This document shows positions 1 through 7,991 of a stretch of 64,000 nt of DNA, in pieces. Below the pieces are notes generated by a model. The model was not told the origin of the DNA. It saw only the letters and a program-made list of their open reading frames with translations, and searched no databases. Each line of letters opens with the position of its first letter. Position 1 is the stretch's first letter. This DNA is from CAWDNM01 sp964521195 (GTDB lineage: Bacteria > Actinomycetota > Coriobacteriia > Anaerosomatales > JAAXUF01), in assembly GCA_964521195.1 (NCBI GenBank), contig CAZFRE010000002.1, positions 186,001-250,000 of the forward strand. Reading direction: 5' to 3'. Both the position numbers and the translations under genes were made by a program.

Positions 1-2
1 GA

Positions 3-1850
3 GATCCGGCCAATGAGATCGGATTCCGCATCGAGCGTGCGACCGTCGACTCCGCCGGTGTGGAGAGCACCTACACGGCGATCGCGAACCCGCTCGCCAA
101 CGTGACCTCGTACGAGGACACCACGACCGAGGTCGGCACCGCCTACCGCTACCGCGTGTTCGTGCTCAACGCGGCCGGTGAGACGATGTCGAACGCGGTC
201 ACGGTCGGTCCGTCGATGTACTTCTCGGAGTACATGATCACGCCGACCTCCGGCGTGGGCGGCACCATCGACCCGAGCGCGATCACCACGCTCTCGGCCG
301 GCTCCGACAGCGCGACCTACACGATCGCGGCGGATCCGGGCTACACGATCAATGACGTGCTCATCGACGGCGTCTCGATCGGCGTCACCGACACGGTGAA
401 GTTCACCGCCGTCGACGGCGACCACACGCTGTGGGCGCTCTTCGCGCCGGACGCGTATACCATCGTGCCGTCCAGTGGCGCGCACGGTCACATCACCGCG
501 GACACCACCCAGACGGTGCTCGCAGGCTCTGACATCACGTTCAACATCGAGCCGGACGAGGGCTACCACGTGGCCCTGCTCACGGTCGACGGCGCGAAGG
601 TCGAGAGCAAGAACAGCTACACCTTCAACGACGTCTCGGCGAACCACACCATCGACGTCATCTTCGAACTCGACACGTTCACGATCACGCCGAGCGCCGG
701 GCCTGGCGGCACCATCTCGCCCGACACGGTGCAGTGGCTCAACGATGGCTCGGACAGCGCGACGTTCACCATCACGCCTGACTACGGCTACTACATCAAG
801 GACGTGAAGATCGACGGCGTGTCGCAGGGCCGCCTGCGCGCCTACAAGTTCGAGGACATCTCCGCCGACCACACGATCGACGCGACGTTCGCGCTCAAGT
901 CGATCGCGCGGTTCCCGGGCGACCGGTACACGAACACCCTCAAGAGCGCGAAGCTCGCGTATCCCAAGTGGACGGGTGTGAAGCACGTCGTCATCGCGAG
1001 CGGTGACATCGCATCAACCGCGAAGTTCGAAGCTGCGACCGCGGCCGGCTTGGCCGGCGCGTACGATGCGCCGCTGCTGCTCTCGGCCAAGGGCTACCTG
1101 CGTGCCGACGTGCGCAAGGCGCTCAAGGCGATGCCGAACGGCTTGAAGGTGCACGTGGTGGGCGGCAAGGCCGGGGTCTCCACCTCGGTGATCCGGGCTC
1201 TCAAGAAGGTGCCGGGCGTCTCGTCGGTCGACCGCGTCTCGGGTTCGGACCGGTACGGCACTGCCGTCGCCGTCGCGCGCCGGATGAAGTCGGTGCTGGG
1301 CTCGTCCGCCGCCACCTCGACGTTCGTGTCGTCGGCGTCGCGTGACAGCAACCTGCCCGACGCGGTCGCGGCGTCTGTCGTCTCGGCGAGCCGTCACATC
1401 CCGCTGCTCTACACGAAGACCGCTTCCGTTCCGGCGGTCACGTCCGCTGCGCTGACCGACCTCGGGCTTGCCAAGCGCTACGTCATCGGCGATACCGCGG
1501 TGGTCACGACCGACGTCGCCACCACGCTCGGCGTGGCTCCGGGCGATCGCATCGGCGGACCTGGCTGGCACGCCACCGCCGCGGAGTTCGCGACGCGTGC
1601 GAAGGCGGAGGGCTGGCTCGCGAGCGAGCGCGTCGGGTTCGCCTACACGATGGGCTACACCACGGGCATCGGTGGGTATCTCGGCAAGCGCGAGGCACCG
1701 TTCCTCGGGACGTATCGCAACACCGTCCCGCTGCCGACGGCCACGTACCTGACCACCAACAAGGATGACCTGATCGGTGGGTACCTGTTCGGCCCGACCT
1801 CCTCAGTCACGGAGACCGGCCGCAACAACCTGCTCAATCTGATCAAGTAG
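3..1850 (+). CDS. Surface protein with FN3-like, InlB-type and cell-wall-binding repeats (5' truncated)
   Basis: The reading frame is open to the left edge of the window, so the N-terminus and signal peptide are missing. Visible order: the end of a fibronectin-type-III-like domain (first ~75 residues), three beta-rich repeats of about 73 residues resembling divergent InlB B-repeats (each with a GGTI-like start, a GY, and a IDGV-type strand), then about 310 residues matching the cell-wall-binding repeat 2 family (motifs RFPGDRYTNT, SGSDRYGTA, VVGGKAG). That family anchors proteins non-covalently to wall polymers, so this is inferred to be an exported surface protein, perhaps an adhesin. No enzymatic domain is seen in the visible part. 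A rho-independent-type hairpin follows the stop. The family assignment is firm; the biological role is unknown. Confidence 0.85.
   Translation, partial: DPANEIGFRIERATVDSAGVESTYTAIANPLANVTSYEDTTTEVGTAYRYRVFVLNAAGETMSNAVTVGPSMYFSEYMITPTSGVGGTIDPSAITTLSAGSDSATYTIAADPGYTINDVLIDGVSIGVTDTVKFTAVDGDHTLWALFAPDAYTIVPSSGAHGHITADTTQTVLAGSDITFNIEPDEGYHVALLTVDGAKVESKNSYTFNDVSANHTIDVIFELDTFTITPSAGPGGTISPDTVQWLNDGSDSATFTITPDYGYYIKDVKIDGVSQGRLRAYKFEDISADHTIDATFALKSIARFPGDRYTNTLKSAKLAYPKWTGVKHVVIASGDIASTAKFEAATAAGLAGAYDAPLLLSAKGYLRADVRKALKAMPNGLKVHVVGGKAGVSTSVIRALKKVPGVSSVDRVSGSDRYGTAVAVARRMKSVLGSSAATSTFVSSASRDSNLPDAVAASVVSASRHIPLLYTKTASVPAVTSAALTDLGLAKRYVIGDTAVVTTDVATTLGVAPGDRIGGPGWHATAAEFATRAKAEGWLASERVGFAYTMGYTTGIGGYLGKREAPFLGTYRNTVPLPTATYLTTNKDDLIGGYLFGPTSSVTETGRNNLLNLIK
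237..900 (+). repeat. Three tandem ~73-aa beta repeats inside the surface protein
   Basis: Three in-frame copies begin near 237, 456 and 675. Each has a PSxGxxGxI-like opening, an AGSD or DGSD element, a GY, an IDG/VDG turn and a DHT/NHTID ending. The copies are clearly related in protein but diverged in DNA, so they are an old domain repeat rather than a recent duplication. Confidence 0.75.
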
Positions 1851-1874
1851 CTCGTCGATCACGCACGAACCGCC

Positions 1875-1910
1875 GAGAGGGGCGGGCCGGGATGCCGGTC
1901 CGCCCCTCTC
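1875..1910. terminator. Strong hairpin between convergent genes
   Basis: An 11-bp GC-rich stem (GAGAGGGGCGG pairing with CCGCCCCTCTC) is capped by an inner CCGG/CCGG stem with a GATG loop. It lies 24 bases after the surface-protein stop and before the convergent MarR gene, so it could serve both strands. The T-tract is weak. Confidence 0.65.
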
Positions 1911-1971
1911 CTTGTCGCCGGTGTCCGCGTGAGCGCGGCGTCACACGGAGTGATCGCCGGGGGATGCCGGT

Positions 1972-2433
1972 TCAGTCTGCGGCGCCGCCGCCCACGTTGC
2001 GCTCGCGCGCGGCGCGCTCGAGTCTGCGCAGCAGCGCAAACAGCTCGCCCTGCTCGGCGGGGGTGAGGCCGGCGTTCACGATCGCGGTGAGGTCGGCGGC
2101 GTGCTTCCCGTACGATGCCTCGATGAGCTCGCGCCCTGCCGAGGTCAGCCTGACGAGGCGGCTGCGGCGGTCTGCGGGGTTCTCGGCGCGCTCGACGAGG
2201 CTTCGGGCGACGAGGCGGTCGATGGCGGTCGTCATCGAGCCGCTCGTGAGGTGGATGTCGGTGGCGATCGCGTTGACCGGCAGCGGGCCGCGGTGCAGCA
2301 GCGACTCGAGAACTGCGAAGTCGGTGTAGCACAGGCCGGTGTGGCGCATCGATGCCTGTGCAGCGCGGTCCATCGCGGCGTGCGCGTGCATGAGGGCGAG
2401 CCACAAGGTCGGGGCGTTCGGTCTGTCGCTCAT
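1972..2433 (-). CDS. MarR family transcriptional regulator
   Basis: This 153-residue protein has the MarR winged-helix layout: a helical N-terminus, a DNA-binding region with VNAIATDIHLTSGSMTTAIDRL, a wing with DRRSRLVRLT, and a C-terminal dimerisation helix. The ATG at 2433 is chosen because AGGAG sits five bases upstream; an upstream in-frame start at 2475 lacks this. The gene is divergent from the small CDGSH protein, and the intergenic space holds a near-perfect 20-bp palindrome that recurs upstream of the nearby ring-cleavage dioxygenase. It is therefore probably an autoregulated repressor controlling both targets. The ligand is unknown; a phenolic or quinone signal is a reasonable guess given the dioxygenase. 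Confidence 0.9.
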   Translation of the reverse strand: MSDRPNAPTLWLALMHAHAAMDRAAQASMRHTGLCYTDFAVLESLLHRGPLPVNAIATDIHLTSGSMTTAIDRLVARSLVERAENPADRRSRLVRLTSAGRELIEASYGKHAADLTAIVNAGLTPAEQGELFALLRRLERAARERNVGGGAAD

Positions 2434-2483
2434 CGCTGCTCCTGGCTGGGCGGGACGATGCTTCGCCCCATCCAAGTTCGCAG

Positions 2484-2503
2484 TTAGCTTGATATCAAGA
2501 TAA
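2484..2503. promoter_or_regulatory. Probable MarR operator, CTTGATATCAAG core
   Basis: A perfect 12-bp palindrome (2488-2499) is extended to a 20-bp inverted repeat with one mismatched pair. It is AT-rich against a GC-rich background and lies between the divergent MarR and CDGSH genes. The same core occurs at 3733-3744. Confidence 0.7.
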
Positions 2504-2565
2504 CATTCTGGGTATGTTCACGTCACGCCGCGCTCGCGGCGTCCACCGTTCCGAGGAGGTCCCAG

Positions 2566-2805
2566 ATGCGGTTCGACAAAGCCACCGATCTCACCAAGCC
2601 GGCGGTCGGCGTTCTGCCCGAGGGTACGCACTACTGGTGCCAGTGCGGTCAGACCAAGACCCCGCCCTACTGCGACGGCTCTCACGTCGGCACCGAGTTC
2701 ACGCCGCTCGCATTCGAGTCAGACGGCGTGACCCCCATCGCCGTCTGCGCCTGCGGCCTGACCAAGAACCCGCCGTTCTGCGACGGGGCCCACGTCGACT
2801 ACTAG
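2566..2805 (+). CDS. Small protein with two CDGSH-type iron-sulfur motifs
   Basis: This 79-residue soluble protein carries two CDGSH-type 2Fe-2S motifs: C25/C27/C36/H40 (CxC...CDGSH) and C61/C63/C72/H76, where the second reads CDGAH. Two-motif CDGSH proteins are expected to bind two 3Cys-1His clusters and act in redox or iron-sulfur handling. The ATG follows GAGGAGG at ideal spacing. It is divergent from the MarR gene across a shared palindromic operator, so it is probably under that regulator. Its electron partner cannot be told from the sequence. Confidence 0.85.
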   Translation: MRFDKATDLTKPAVGVLPEGTHYWCQCGQTKTPPYCDGSHVGTEFTPLAFESDGVTPIAVCACGLTKNPPFCDGAHVDY

Positions 2806-2827
2806 CGCAGCGAGCCATCGTGCGCGC

Positions 2828-2858
2828 AGCGCCTCCGGTCTCATCGGCGGGAGGCGCT
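2828..2858. terminator. Hairpin between convergent CDGSH and dioxygenase genes
   Basis: A 9-bp stem, AGCGCCTCC pairing with GGAGGCGCT, has a 13-base loop and sits between the two convergent stop codons. There is no T-run, so termination strength is uncertain. Confidence 0.45.
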
Positions 2859-2887
2859 CCGCCCGTACGTCATGCAGCGGGGCATCC

Positions 2888-3673
2888 TCAGCCGAACCGG
2901 ACGCAGCGCATCGACATGCTGGCCATGTCGATTCCGGCGTACGGGAACGTCACGGTGTCGCCCTCAGCCACCATCGCCGCGACGTAGAGCAGCGGGAGAT
3001 AGTGGTCGCTCGTCGGCACCGAGAGTCTCGCCATCGTCCCGGCCGACTCGTAGCCGACGAGCGCTTCGCCGTCCCCGCGCACGATCGCGTCGGCGACCCA
3101 TGCATCGAACTCCTCGGCCCATGGCTTGGGCGCGGCGCCCGGGCGCCAATCGATGCCGTCGAAGCTGTGCACGATGTTGCCGCTTCCGACAACCAGCACG
3201 CCGCGGTCGCGCAGGCCCGCGAGCTGCTCGCCGAGCTCCCAATGGCCCTGCGCGGGTAGCGTCATGTCGAGGGACAGCTCGAGGACCGGCAGATCGGCGG
3301 CCGGCCACATGTGCCGAAGGATCGTCCATGACGCGTGGTCCAGGCCCCACGATGCGTCGGCGACGAACGCGGGGGCGAGGTCGCTGACGAGCGCGGCGGT
3401 CTCGGGCGAGCCGGGCGCGGGGTAGTCGATCCGGTAGAGCGCTTCCGGGAACCCGCCGAAGTCGTGGATGGTTCGCGGCTGTGCTGCGCTCAGTACGTGG
3501 CTGCCGCGCGTGAGCCAGTGCGCCGAGACGACCAGGATCGCCTCGGGAGAAGGAATGTCGGCCGCCAGCGCGGCGAGGCTGTGCGTGAAGTCATTGTCGC
3601 TCAATGCGTTCATCGGATTGCCGTGTGCGAGGAAGAGCGCAGGCATGCGTGTGGCTGAGTTATCGGGGGTCAT
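2888..3673 (-). CDS. DODA-type (LigB superfamily) extradiol ring-cleavage dioxygenase
   Basis: At 261 residues this matches the 4,5-DOPA extradiol dioxygenase (YgiD-like) class III family. The likely metal ligands are H17 (in LAHGNPM), H52 (in SAHW), H169 (in GNIVHS) and the conserved H224 (TSDHYLP). The family uses a divalent metal and O2 to open catechol rings; true substrates are often unknown. The ATG at 3673 has GGAGG four bases upstream. The promoter region holds the CTTGATATCAAG palindrome also found by the MarR gene, which predicts co-regulation. In Bacillus, the MarR-family repressor MhqR similarly controls ring-cleavage dioxygenases through an ATCTCGAATTCGAGAT-type site; the resemblance is suggestive only. 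An oxygen-dependent enzyme hints that the host meets oxygen at times. Confidence 0.85.
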   Translation of the reverse strand: MTPDNSATRMPALFLAHGNPMNALSDNDFTHSLAALAADIPSPEAILVVSAHWLTRGSHVLSAAQPRTIHDFGGFPEALYRIDYPAPGSPETAALVSDLAPAFVADASWGLDHASWTILRHMWPAADLPVLELSLDMTLPAQGHWELGEQLAGLRDRGVLVVGSGNIVHSFDGIDWRPGAAPKPWAEEFDAWVADAIVRGDGEALVGYESAGTMARLSVPTSDHYLPLLYVAAMVAEGDTVTFPYAGIDMASMSMRCVRFG

Positions 3674-3728
3674 GGTTCCTCCGAGTGGCGAGTCGGGCGG
3701 GATCGACGTCGCTCGGGCGGCATCGGAA

Positions 3729-3748
3729 GTACCTTGATATCAAGATAC
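3729..3748. promoter_or_regulatory. Second copy of the CTTGATATCAAG operator
   Basis: The 12-bp core at 3733-3744 is identical to that at 2488-2499, again embedded in a 20-bp inverted repeat with one mismatch. It lies about 55 bases upstream of the dioxygenase start, a fitting place for a repressor site. Confidence 0.7.
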
Positions 3749-3824
3749 ATGCCAACCATGCGAAAGGTTACGGTCCGTGCACCGGGGTTCGATCCGAGAG
3801 ACCGCCCGTACGTGGTCGACGAGG

Positions 3825-5009
3825 TCAGATCTCTCCGGCGTCGGCCATAGCGATGAAGGCGTCGACCACAGCCGGGTCGAAGTGGCTGCCGGACTGCGCG
3901 CGGATATGTTGGAGTGCAGCGTCTATCGACCACGCAGACCGGTAGGGCCTCTCAGAGGTGAGTGCGTCGTAGACGTCGATCACGGCGAAGATGCGTGCCG
4001 CGATGGGGATGTCTTCGCCCGCAAGGCCCTGCGGGTAACCCAGCCCGTCCCAGCGCTCGTGGTGGCAGTGGGGGATATCGGCGGCCGGCGCGAGATACTC
4101 GATGTTGCTGAGCAGCTCCTTCGCGTTCTCGGCGTGTCGGCGCATCACGATCCACTCGGCATCGTCGAGGGCCGAGGGCTTGTGCAGTATCGCGTCCGGC
4201 ACGACCATCTTGCCGATGTCGTGCAGCAGCGCGCCGCGCCGAACGTGCTGCATCTCGGACTCGGGTATGCCCATCCGGCGAGCGAGCCGCTCGGTGAGAT
4301 CGGCCACGCGCTGCGTGTGCACAGCGGTGCCCGCGTCGCGCATCTCGAGCGCGTTGGACCAGCCGGCGATCGTCGCATCGTAGGCGGCGTCCACCTCGCG
4401 TTTCGCGCTCAGCACGCTGTCGTAGAGCTGCGCGTTCATGACGGCCATCGCGATCTGACTCGCCAGGGTGCGCGTGAGGTCCATGTGGTCGTCGGGGAAG
4501 TCGCAGATCGTATCGGTCGAGCCGAGGATGAAGACGCCTTCGACGAGCTCTTTCGCGATCAGCGGCACGTAGACGCACGTCACGAGCCCGCGACCGTCGA
4601 CCGCCATTCGTTCGCCGTCCGTGAGAGGCTCCTTGCGGATGTCTCGAACGTACAGCGGTGTGCCGGTGGTGATCGTCTCGAGGATGTGCGGATGGTCCGC
4701 GAGGTGCGCGCACCTCAGTTCATCGGGGAAGTCCGGCGGCAGCGGCGGAGTGGTGGCGCCAAGCCTCAGGTCATCGCCGTCGATGGTGTAGATGGCCCCC
4801 GTACCCAGGCCGAGAACCTCGGCGGCGCTCTCGATGGCCGTCTGCAATACGTGCGCGAGGTCGAGTGAGGAGGAGAGCGCCGCGCTCACCTTGAGCAGCG
4901 TCGCAAGTTGAGCCGCGGGAATGTGCGAGGAACTGGTGCCCGGGAACACGTCGCCCGAAGCGGCACTGCGCTTGTCCGACCCGCTTTGCGACTGGGCGTG
5001 CCGAGCCAT
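3825..5009 (-). CDS. GAF and HD-GYP domain protein (probable c-di-GMP phosphodiesterase)
   Basis: The 394-residue protein has a GAF sensor domain (about 37-195) followed by an HD-GYP domain (about 205-390). The catalytic signatures are intact: HD at 263-264 in LLHDIGKM, HH at 316-317, and the GYP motif around 324-326. HD-GYP domains hydrolyse cyclic di-GMP or related dinucleotides. No membrane segment or receiver domain is seen, so GAF-bound ligand or redox control is likely. The ATG at 5009 is chosen because GAGGAGG lies seven bases upstream. It is divergent from the ornithine operon. The domains are certain; the substrate is inferred. Confidence 0.88.
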   Translation of the reverse strand: MARHAQSQSGSDKRSAASGDVFPGTSSSHIPAAQLATLLKVSAALSSSLDLAHVLQTAIESAAEVLGLGTGAIYTIDGDDLRLGATTPPLPPDFPDELRCAHLADHPHILETITTGTPLYVRDIRKEPLTDGERMAVDGRGLVTCVYVPLIAKELVEGVFILGSTDTICDFPDDHMDLTRTLASQIAMAVMNAQLYDSVLSAKREVDAAYDATIAGWSNALEMRDAGTAVHTQRVADLTERLARRMGIPESEMQHVRRGALLHDIGKMVVPDAILHKPSALDDAEWIVMRRHAENAKELLSNIEYLAPAADIPHCHHERWDGLGYPQGLAGEDIPIAARIFAVIDVYDALTSERPYRSAWSIDAALQHIRAQSGSHFDPAVVDAFIAMADAGEI

Positions 5010-5132
5010 ACGCGTGCCTCCTCGGATTCTCCCCACGATAAATGATACCCCGTGAGCACCTCCGCCGCGCGCTGCGCTATCGTATGTATAGAACCGTTCC
5101 GATTCTGGATTGCGATAACTGAGGAGTCAGGC

Positions 5133-6143
5133 ATGATCAAGGTCGCTGTGTGGGGTACCGGCATGATGGGCCAGGGGCTTCTCGGGTACATCCTCGACCG
5201 TCCCAAGCAGGTAGAACTCATCGGCGCGATCGACATCGACCCGCGCAAGCAAGGCGTCACGGTCGGCGAGCTGGTCGGCCGCGAGTGCCCGGTCGCCATC
5301 ACCGACGACTTCGAGTCGGTGCTCGCGCTCAAGCCCGACGTGGTCTGCGTTCTGACCGCGAGCAACCTCGCCGAGATCGCGCAGCCCGTCGAGGCCGCCG
5401 TTCGCGCGGGTGCCGATGTCATCGGCATCGCCGAGACGCTCTCGTACCCGTGGGCGAGCGATCCGGAGTGGGCCGAGAGGTTCGACGCGCTCGCCCGAGA
5501 GCACGGGGTGAGCATCCTCGGCACCGGCATCAACCCCGGCTTCGTACTCGACGCGCTGCCGATCGCGCTCTCCTCGGTATGCCTGCACATCGACCGGATC
5601 GAGGCATCGCGCATCAACGACCTCTCGCCGTTCGGCCCGACGGTCATGGCCTCGCAGGGCGTGGGCACCACGGTCGAGGAGTTCGAGCGCGGCGTGGCGG
5701 ACGGCTCCATCGTGGGGCACATCGGCTTCCAAGAGTCCATCAACCTCATCGCGAGGGCGTTCGGCTGGACGATCGACCGCATCGAGGAGACGCGCGCGCC
5801 CATCGTCACCGCGGTGCCGCGCGAGACGCCGTGCATCAAGGTGGCGGCCGGCGACGTGTGCGGCTGCCACCACATCGGCTGGGGCTACAGCGGCGACGAG
5901 CTCAAGATCGAGTTGGTGCACCCCCAGCAGATCCGTCCCGAGGCCGAGGGCCAGGAGACCGGCGACTACATCAAAGTCATCGGAGAGCCCGCCATCTCGC
6001 TCGCCATCCAGCCTGAGATCCCCGGCGGCAAGGGTACGTACGCCAGTGTGGGCAACTACCTGCCGCTCATCGGCGCGGCTCGGCCCGGCATCGTCACCGT
6101 GGTCGACATGCCGCTGCCGCGCTTCTGGGCGCCGGTCCTCTAA
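5133..6143 (+). CDS. ord: 2,4-diaminopentanoate dehydrogenase
   Basis: This 336-residue NAD(P)-dependent dehydrogenase opens with a Rossmann fold (VAVWGTGMMGQGL), followed by a dihydrodipicolinate-reductase-like catalytic region. In oxidative ornithine fermentation, as described in Clostridium sticklandii, Ord oxidatively deaminates (2R,4S)-2,4-diaminopentanoate to 2-amino-4-oxopentanoate, giving NAD(P)H and ammonia. The call rests on the fold plus immediate linkage to ortA and ortB and the nearby oraSE. The ATG at 5133 follows GAGGAG by six bases; the upstream in-frame GTG has no such site. ortA begins 12 bases after the stop, so the three genes are probably one transcript. Confidence 0.88.
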   Translation: MIKVAVWGTGMMGQGLLGYILDRPKQVELIGAIDIDPRKQGVTVGELVGRECPVAITDDFESVLALKPDVVCVLTASNLAEIAQPVEAAVRAGADVIGIAETLSYPWASDPEWAERFDALAREHGVSILGTGINPGFVLDALPIALSSVCLHIDRIEASRINDLSPFGPTVMASQGVGTTVEEFERGVADGSIVGHIGFQESINLIARAFGWTIDRIEETRAPIVTAVPRETPCIKVAAGDVCGCHHIGWGYSGDELKIELVHPQQIRPEAEGQETGDYIKVIGEPAISLAIQPEIPGGKGTYASVGNYLPLIGAARPGIVTVVDMPLPRFWAPVL

Positions 6144-6155
6144 GGGAGAGCCATC

Positions 6156-6530
6156 ATGTCTGATCCGGCACGCTGCTCCGTTGGCGAGTGGGTGGAGGTC
6201 GAGCGCGTGCTGCTCGAGCCCGGCGACCGCTCCACCGCCCTGCCGCCCGAGACCGCCGAGAAGCCCATGCTCGTGTGGGTCAACGGCTACGCGCTCGGGG
6301 AGGCCGGGATCGGCCAGGAGGTCGCGGTCGAAACGCTCGCCGGACGCACGGTGACCGGCAGGCTCACCGCCATCTCGCCCGGGTACTTCCACACCTTCGG
6401 GCAGCCGCCCGCCGAGATCGTGGGCGTGGGGCGCGACCTGCGTGCGCGGGTCGCGGCGTATCGCGCGGGCGCGGGCGTGGGTTCCGCTGCCGGCGACGCC
6501 GGTTCCGTCGAGGGCGGCGGTGCGCGATGA
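6156..6530 (+). CDS. ortA: 2-amino-4-oxopentanoate thiolase, alpha subunit
   Basis: This small 124-residue protein has the features of OrtA: a motif WVNGYALGEAGIGQEV, then GYFHTFGQPPAEIVGVG near residue 85-100. OrtA is the small partner of the PLP enzyme OrtB; the pair cleaves 2-amino-4-oxopentanoate with CoA into D-alanine and acetyl-CoA. The last ~20 residues are a Gly/Ala-rich tail of no obvious function. It has a GGGAGAG ribosome site and its TGA overlaps the ATG of ortB (ATGA), indicating translational coupling of the two subunits. Confidence 0.88.
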   Translation: MSDPARCSVGEWVEVERVLLEPGDRSTALPPETAEKPMLVWVNGYALGEAGIGQEVAVETLAGRTVTGRLTAISPGYFHTFGQPPAEIVGVGRDLRARVAAYRAGAGVGSAAGDAGSVEGGGAR

Positions 6531-7942
6531 GCCGCGTCGACGAGGTGATGGCGCGCAAGGGCGAGATCATGAAGCGCGCACTCGGGATGGACTACGCCGA
6601 GTTCGAGCGCTCGCCGATCGCGTTCGACTACGACGCGATGATGGCCGCACACGGCTACTCGCTCGACGACATCGTGGCCATCCAGCGCGCAGGCGGCGTG
6701 GGTGACACGCCGCTGCTGGAGCTCACGAACCTCACCGACCTCGTGCGCTCGATCAGCGAGCCCGGCATGGGCGGTCGCATCTTCGTCAAGGACGAGGCTG
6801 CCAACATGGCCGGCTCGTTCAAGGACCGCCGCGCGAGCGTCTCGATCCACGTCGCGCGCGAGAAAGGCTACGAGGGCGTCATCGCAGCTACGAGCGGCAA
6901 CTACGGCGCTGCGGTCTCGAGCCAGGCGGCCCGCGCGAGCCTCAAGTGCATCATCTGCCAGGAGGCCTTCGATTCGCGCCATGTGGGCCAGCCCGAGATC
7001 GTCGAGAAGTCGCGCATCTGCGAGTCGCTCGGCGCCGAGGTCGTGAAGATGACCGTGGGGCCGGAGCTCTTCTTCCACATGCTCGAGCTCCTGGACGAGA
7101 CCGGCTACTTCGCGGCCTCGCTGTACTCGAGCTTCGGCGTCTCCGGCATCGAGACCCTCGGCCTCGAACTCGCCGAGGAGGTGCGGGCGCGCACGGGGCG
7201 CGACCCGGACTACGTCGTGGTCACGCACGCGGGCGGCGGCAACACGACCGGCACCGCGCGCGGCCTGAAGCGCGCCGGCGCGACCGGCACGCAGATCGTC
7301 AGCGCCAGCGTCGATCTATCCGGTCTGCACATGGCGAGCGACAACGACTTCAACCGCAAGTCGTTCACGACCGGGCACACCGGCTTCGGCGTGCCGTTCG
7401 CGACCTGGCCCGATCGAGCGGACGTGCCCCGTAACGCTGCGCGCTCGCTGCGCTACATGGACCGCTACCTCACCGTGACCCAGGGTGAGGTCTTCTACGT
7501 GACCGAGGCGATGGCCAAGCTCGAAGGGCTCGAGCGCGGTCCGAGCGGCAACACCGCGATGACCGCGGCCATCGCGCTCGCGCGCACCGTGCCGCGCGAC
7601 GCGACCATCGTGGTGCAGGAGACCGAGTACACCGGCGCCGGCAAGCACCACTGGGCACAGCTGAACTTCGCGCGCGAGCAAGGCGTCGAGGTGCGCTCCG
7701 GCGATCCGCGCGACAACGTGCCCGGCAAGGTCATCGTCATCCCCGAGTCGCCCGAGCAGATCGGCGCTACGGACTTCGACATCGCCAAGATGCGCAGGAG
7801 CTACATCCGCAACGCGCTCTCGCATGCGCCGCAAAGCTATACGCCCACCGCCGAGGACATCGAGTTCCTCGCCGAGGACACCAACAGCGACGCGGCGTTC
7901 GTCGAAGAGGCGATCGCGGGTCTGCGAGCTGCGGGCGCCTAG
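6527..7942 (+). CDS. ortB: 2-amino-4-oxopentanoate thiolase, beta subunit (PLP enzyme)
   Basis: The 471-residue protein is a fold-type II PLP enzyme of the threonine synthase/OrtB group. K99 in GSFKDRRAS is the expected PLP lysine, ATSGNYGAA (~residue 122) matches the phosphate/substrate loop, and THAGGGNTTGTA is the glycine-rich PLP-phosphate loop. With OrtA it performs CoA-dependent cleavage of 2-amino-4-oxopentanoate to alanine and acetyl-CoA. The ATG at 6527 overlaps the ortA stop by four bases. It is the last gene of the ord block; a divergently oriented permease follows before the oraSE block. Confidence 0.9.
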   Translation: MSRVDEVMARKGEIMKRALGMDYAEFERSPIAFDYDAMMAAHGYSLDDIVAIQRAGGVGDTPLLELTNLTDLVRSISEPGMGGRIFVKDEAANMAGSFKDRRASVSIHVAREKGYEGVIAATSGNYGAAVSSQAARASLKCIICQEAFDSRHVGQPEIVEKSRICESLGAEVVKMTVGPELFFHMLELLDETGYFAASLYSSFGVSGIETLGLELAEEVRARTGRDPDYVVVTHAGGGNTTGTARGLKRAGATGTQIVSASVDLSGLHMASDNDFNRKSFTTGHTGFGVPFATWPDRADVPRNAARSLRYMDRYLTVTQGEVFYVTEAMAKLEGLERGPSGNTAMTAAIALARTVPRDATIVVQETEYTGAGKHHWAQLNFAREQGVEVRSGDPRDNVPGKVIVIPESPEQIGATDFDIAKMRRSYIRNALSHAPQSYTPTAEDIEFLAEDTNSDAAFVEEAIAGLRAAGA

Positions 7943-7991
7943 GCCCGACGGCGCCAGCGGCCGCGCAGGCGCCTCACCACAGACGGCTGAC

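Noticed and set aside
3771..3815. A GGTTCGATCC stretch that looks like a tRNA T-loop
   Set aside because: No paired T-stem, anticodon arm or acceptor stem can be drawn around it. I see no tRNA in the window.
5043..5050. GATACCCC half-site before ord, like the CsoR-type palindrome at 9135-9152
   Set aside because: Only one half is present and no inverted partner lies at suitable spacing. Similar half-sites occur elsewhere, for example near 27671, so chance is the simplest explanation.
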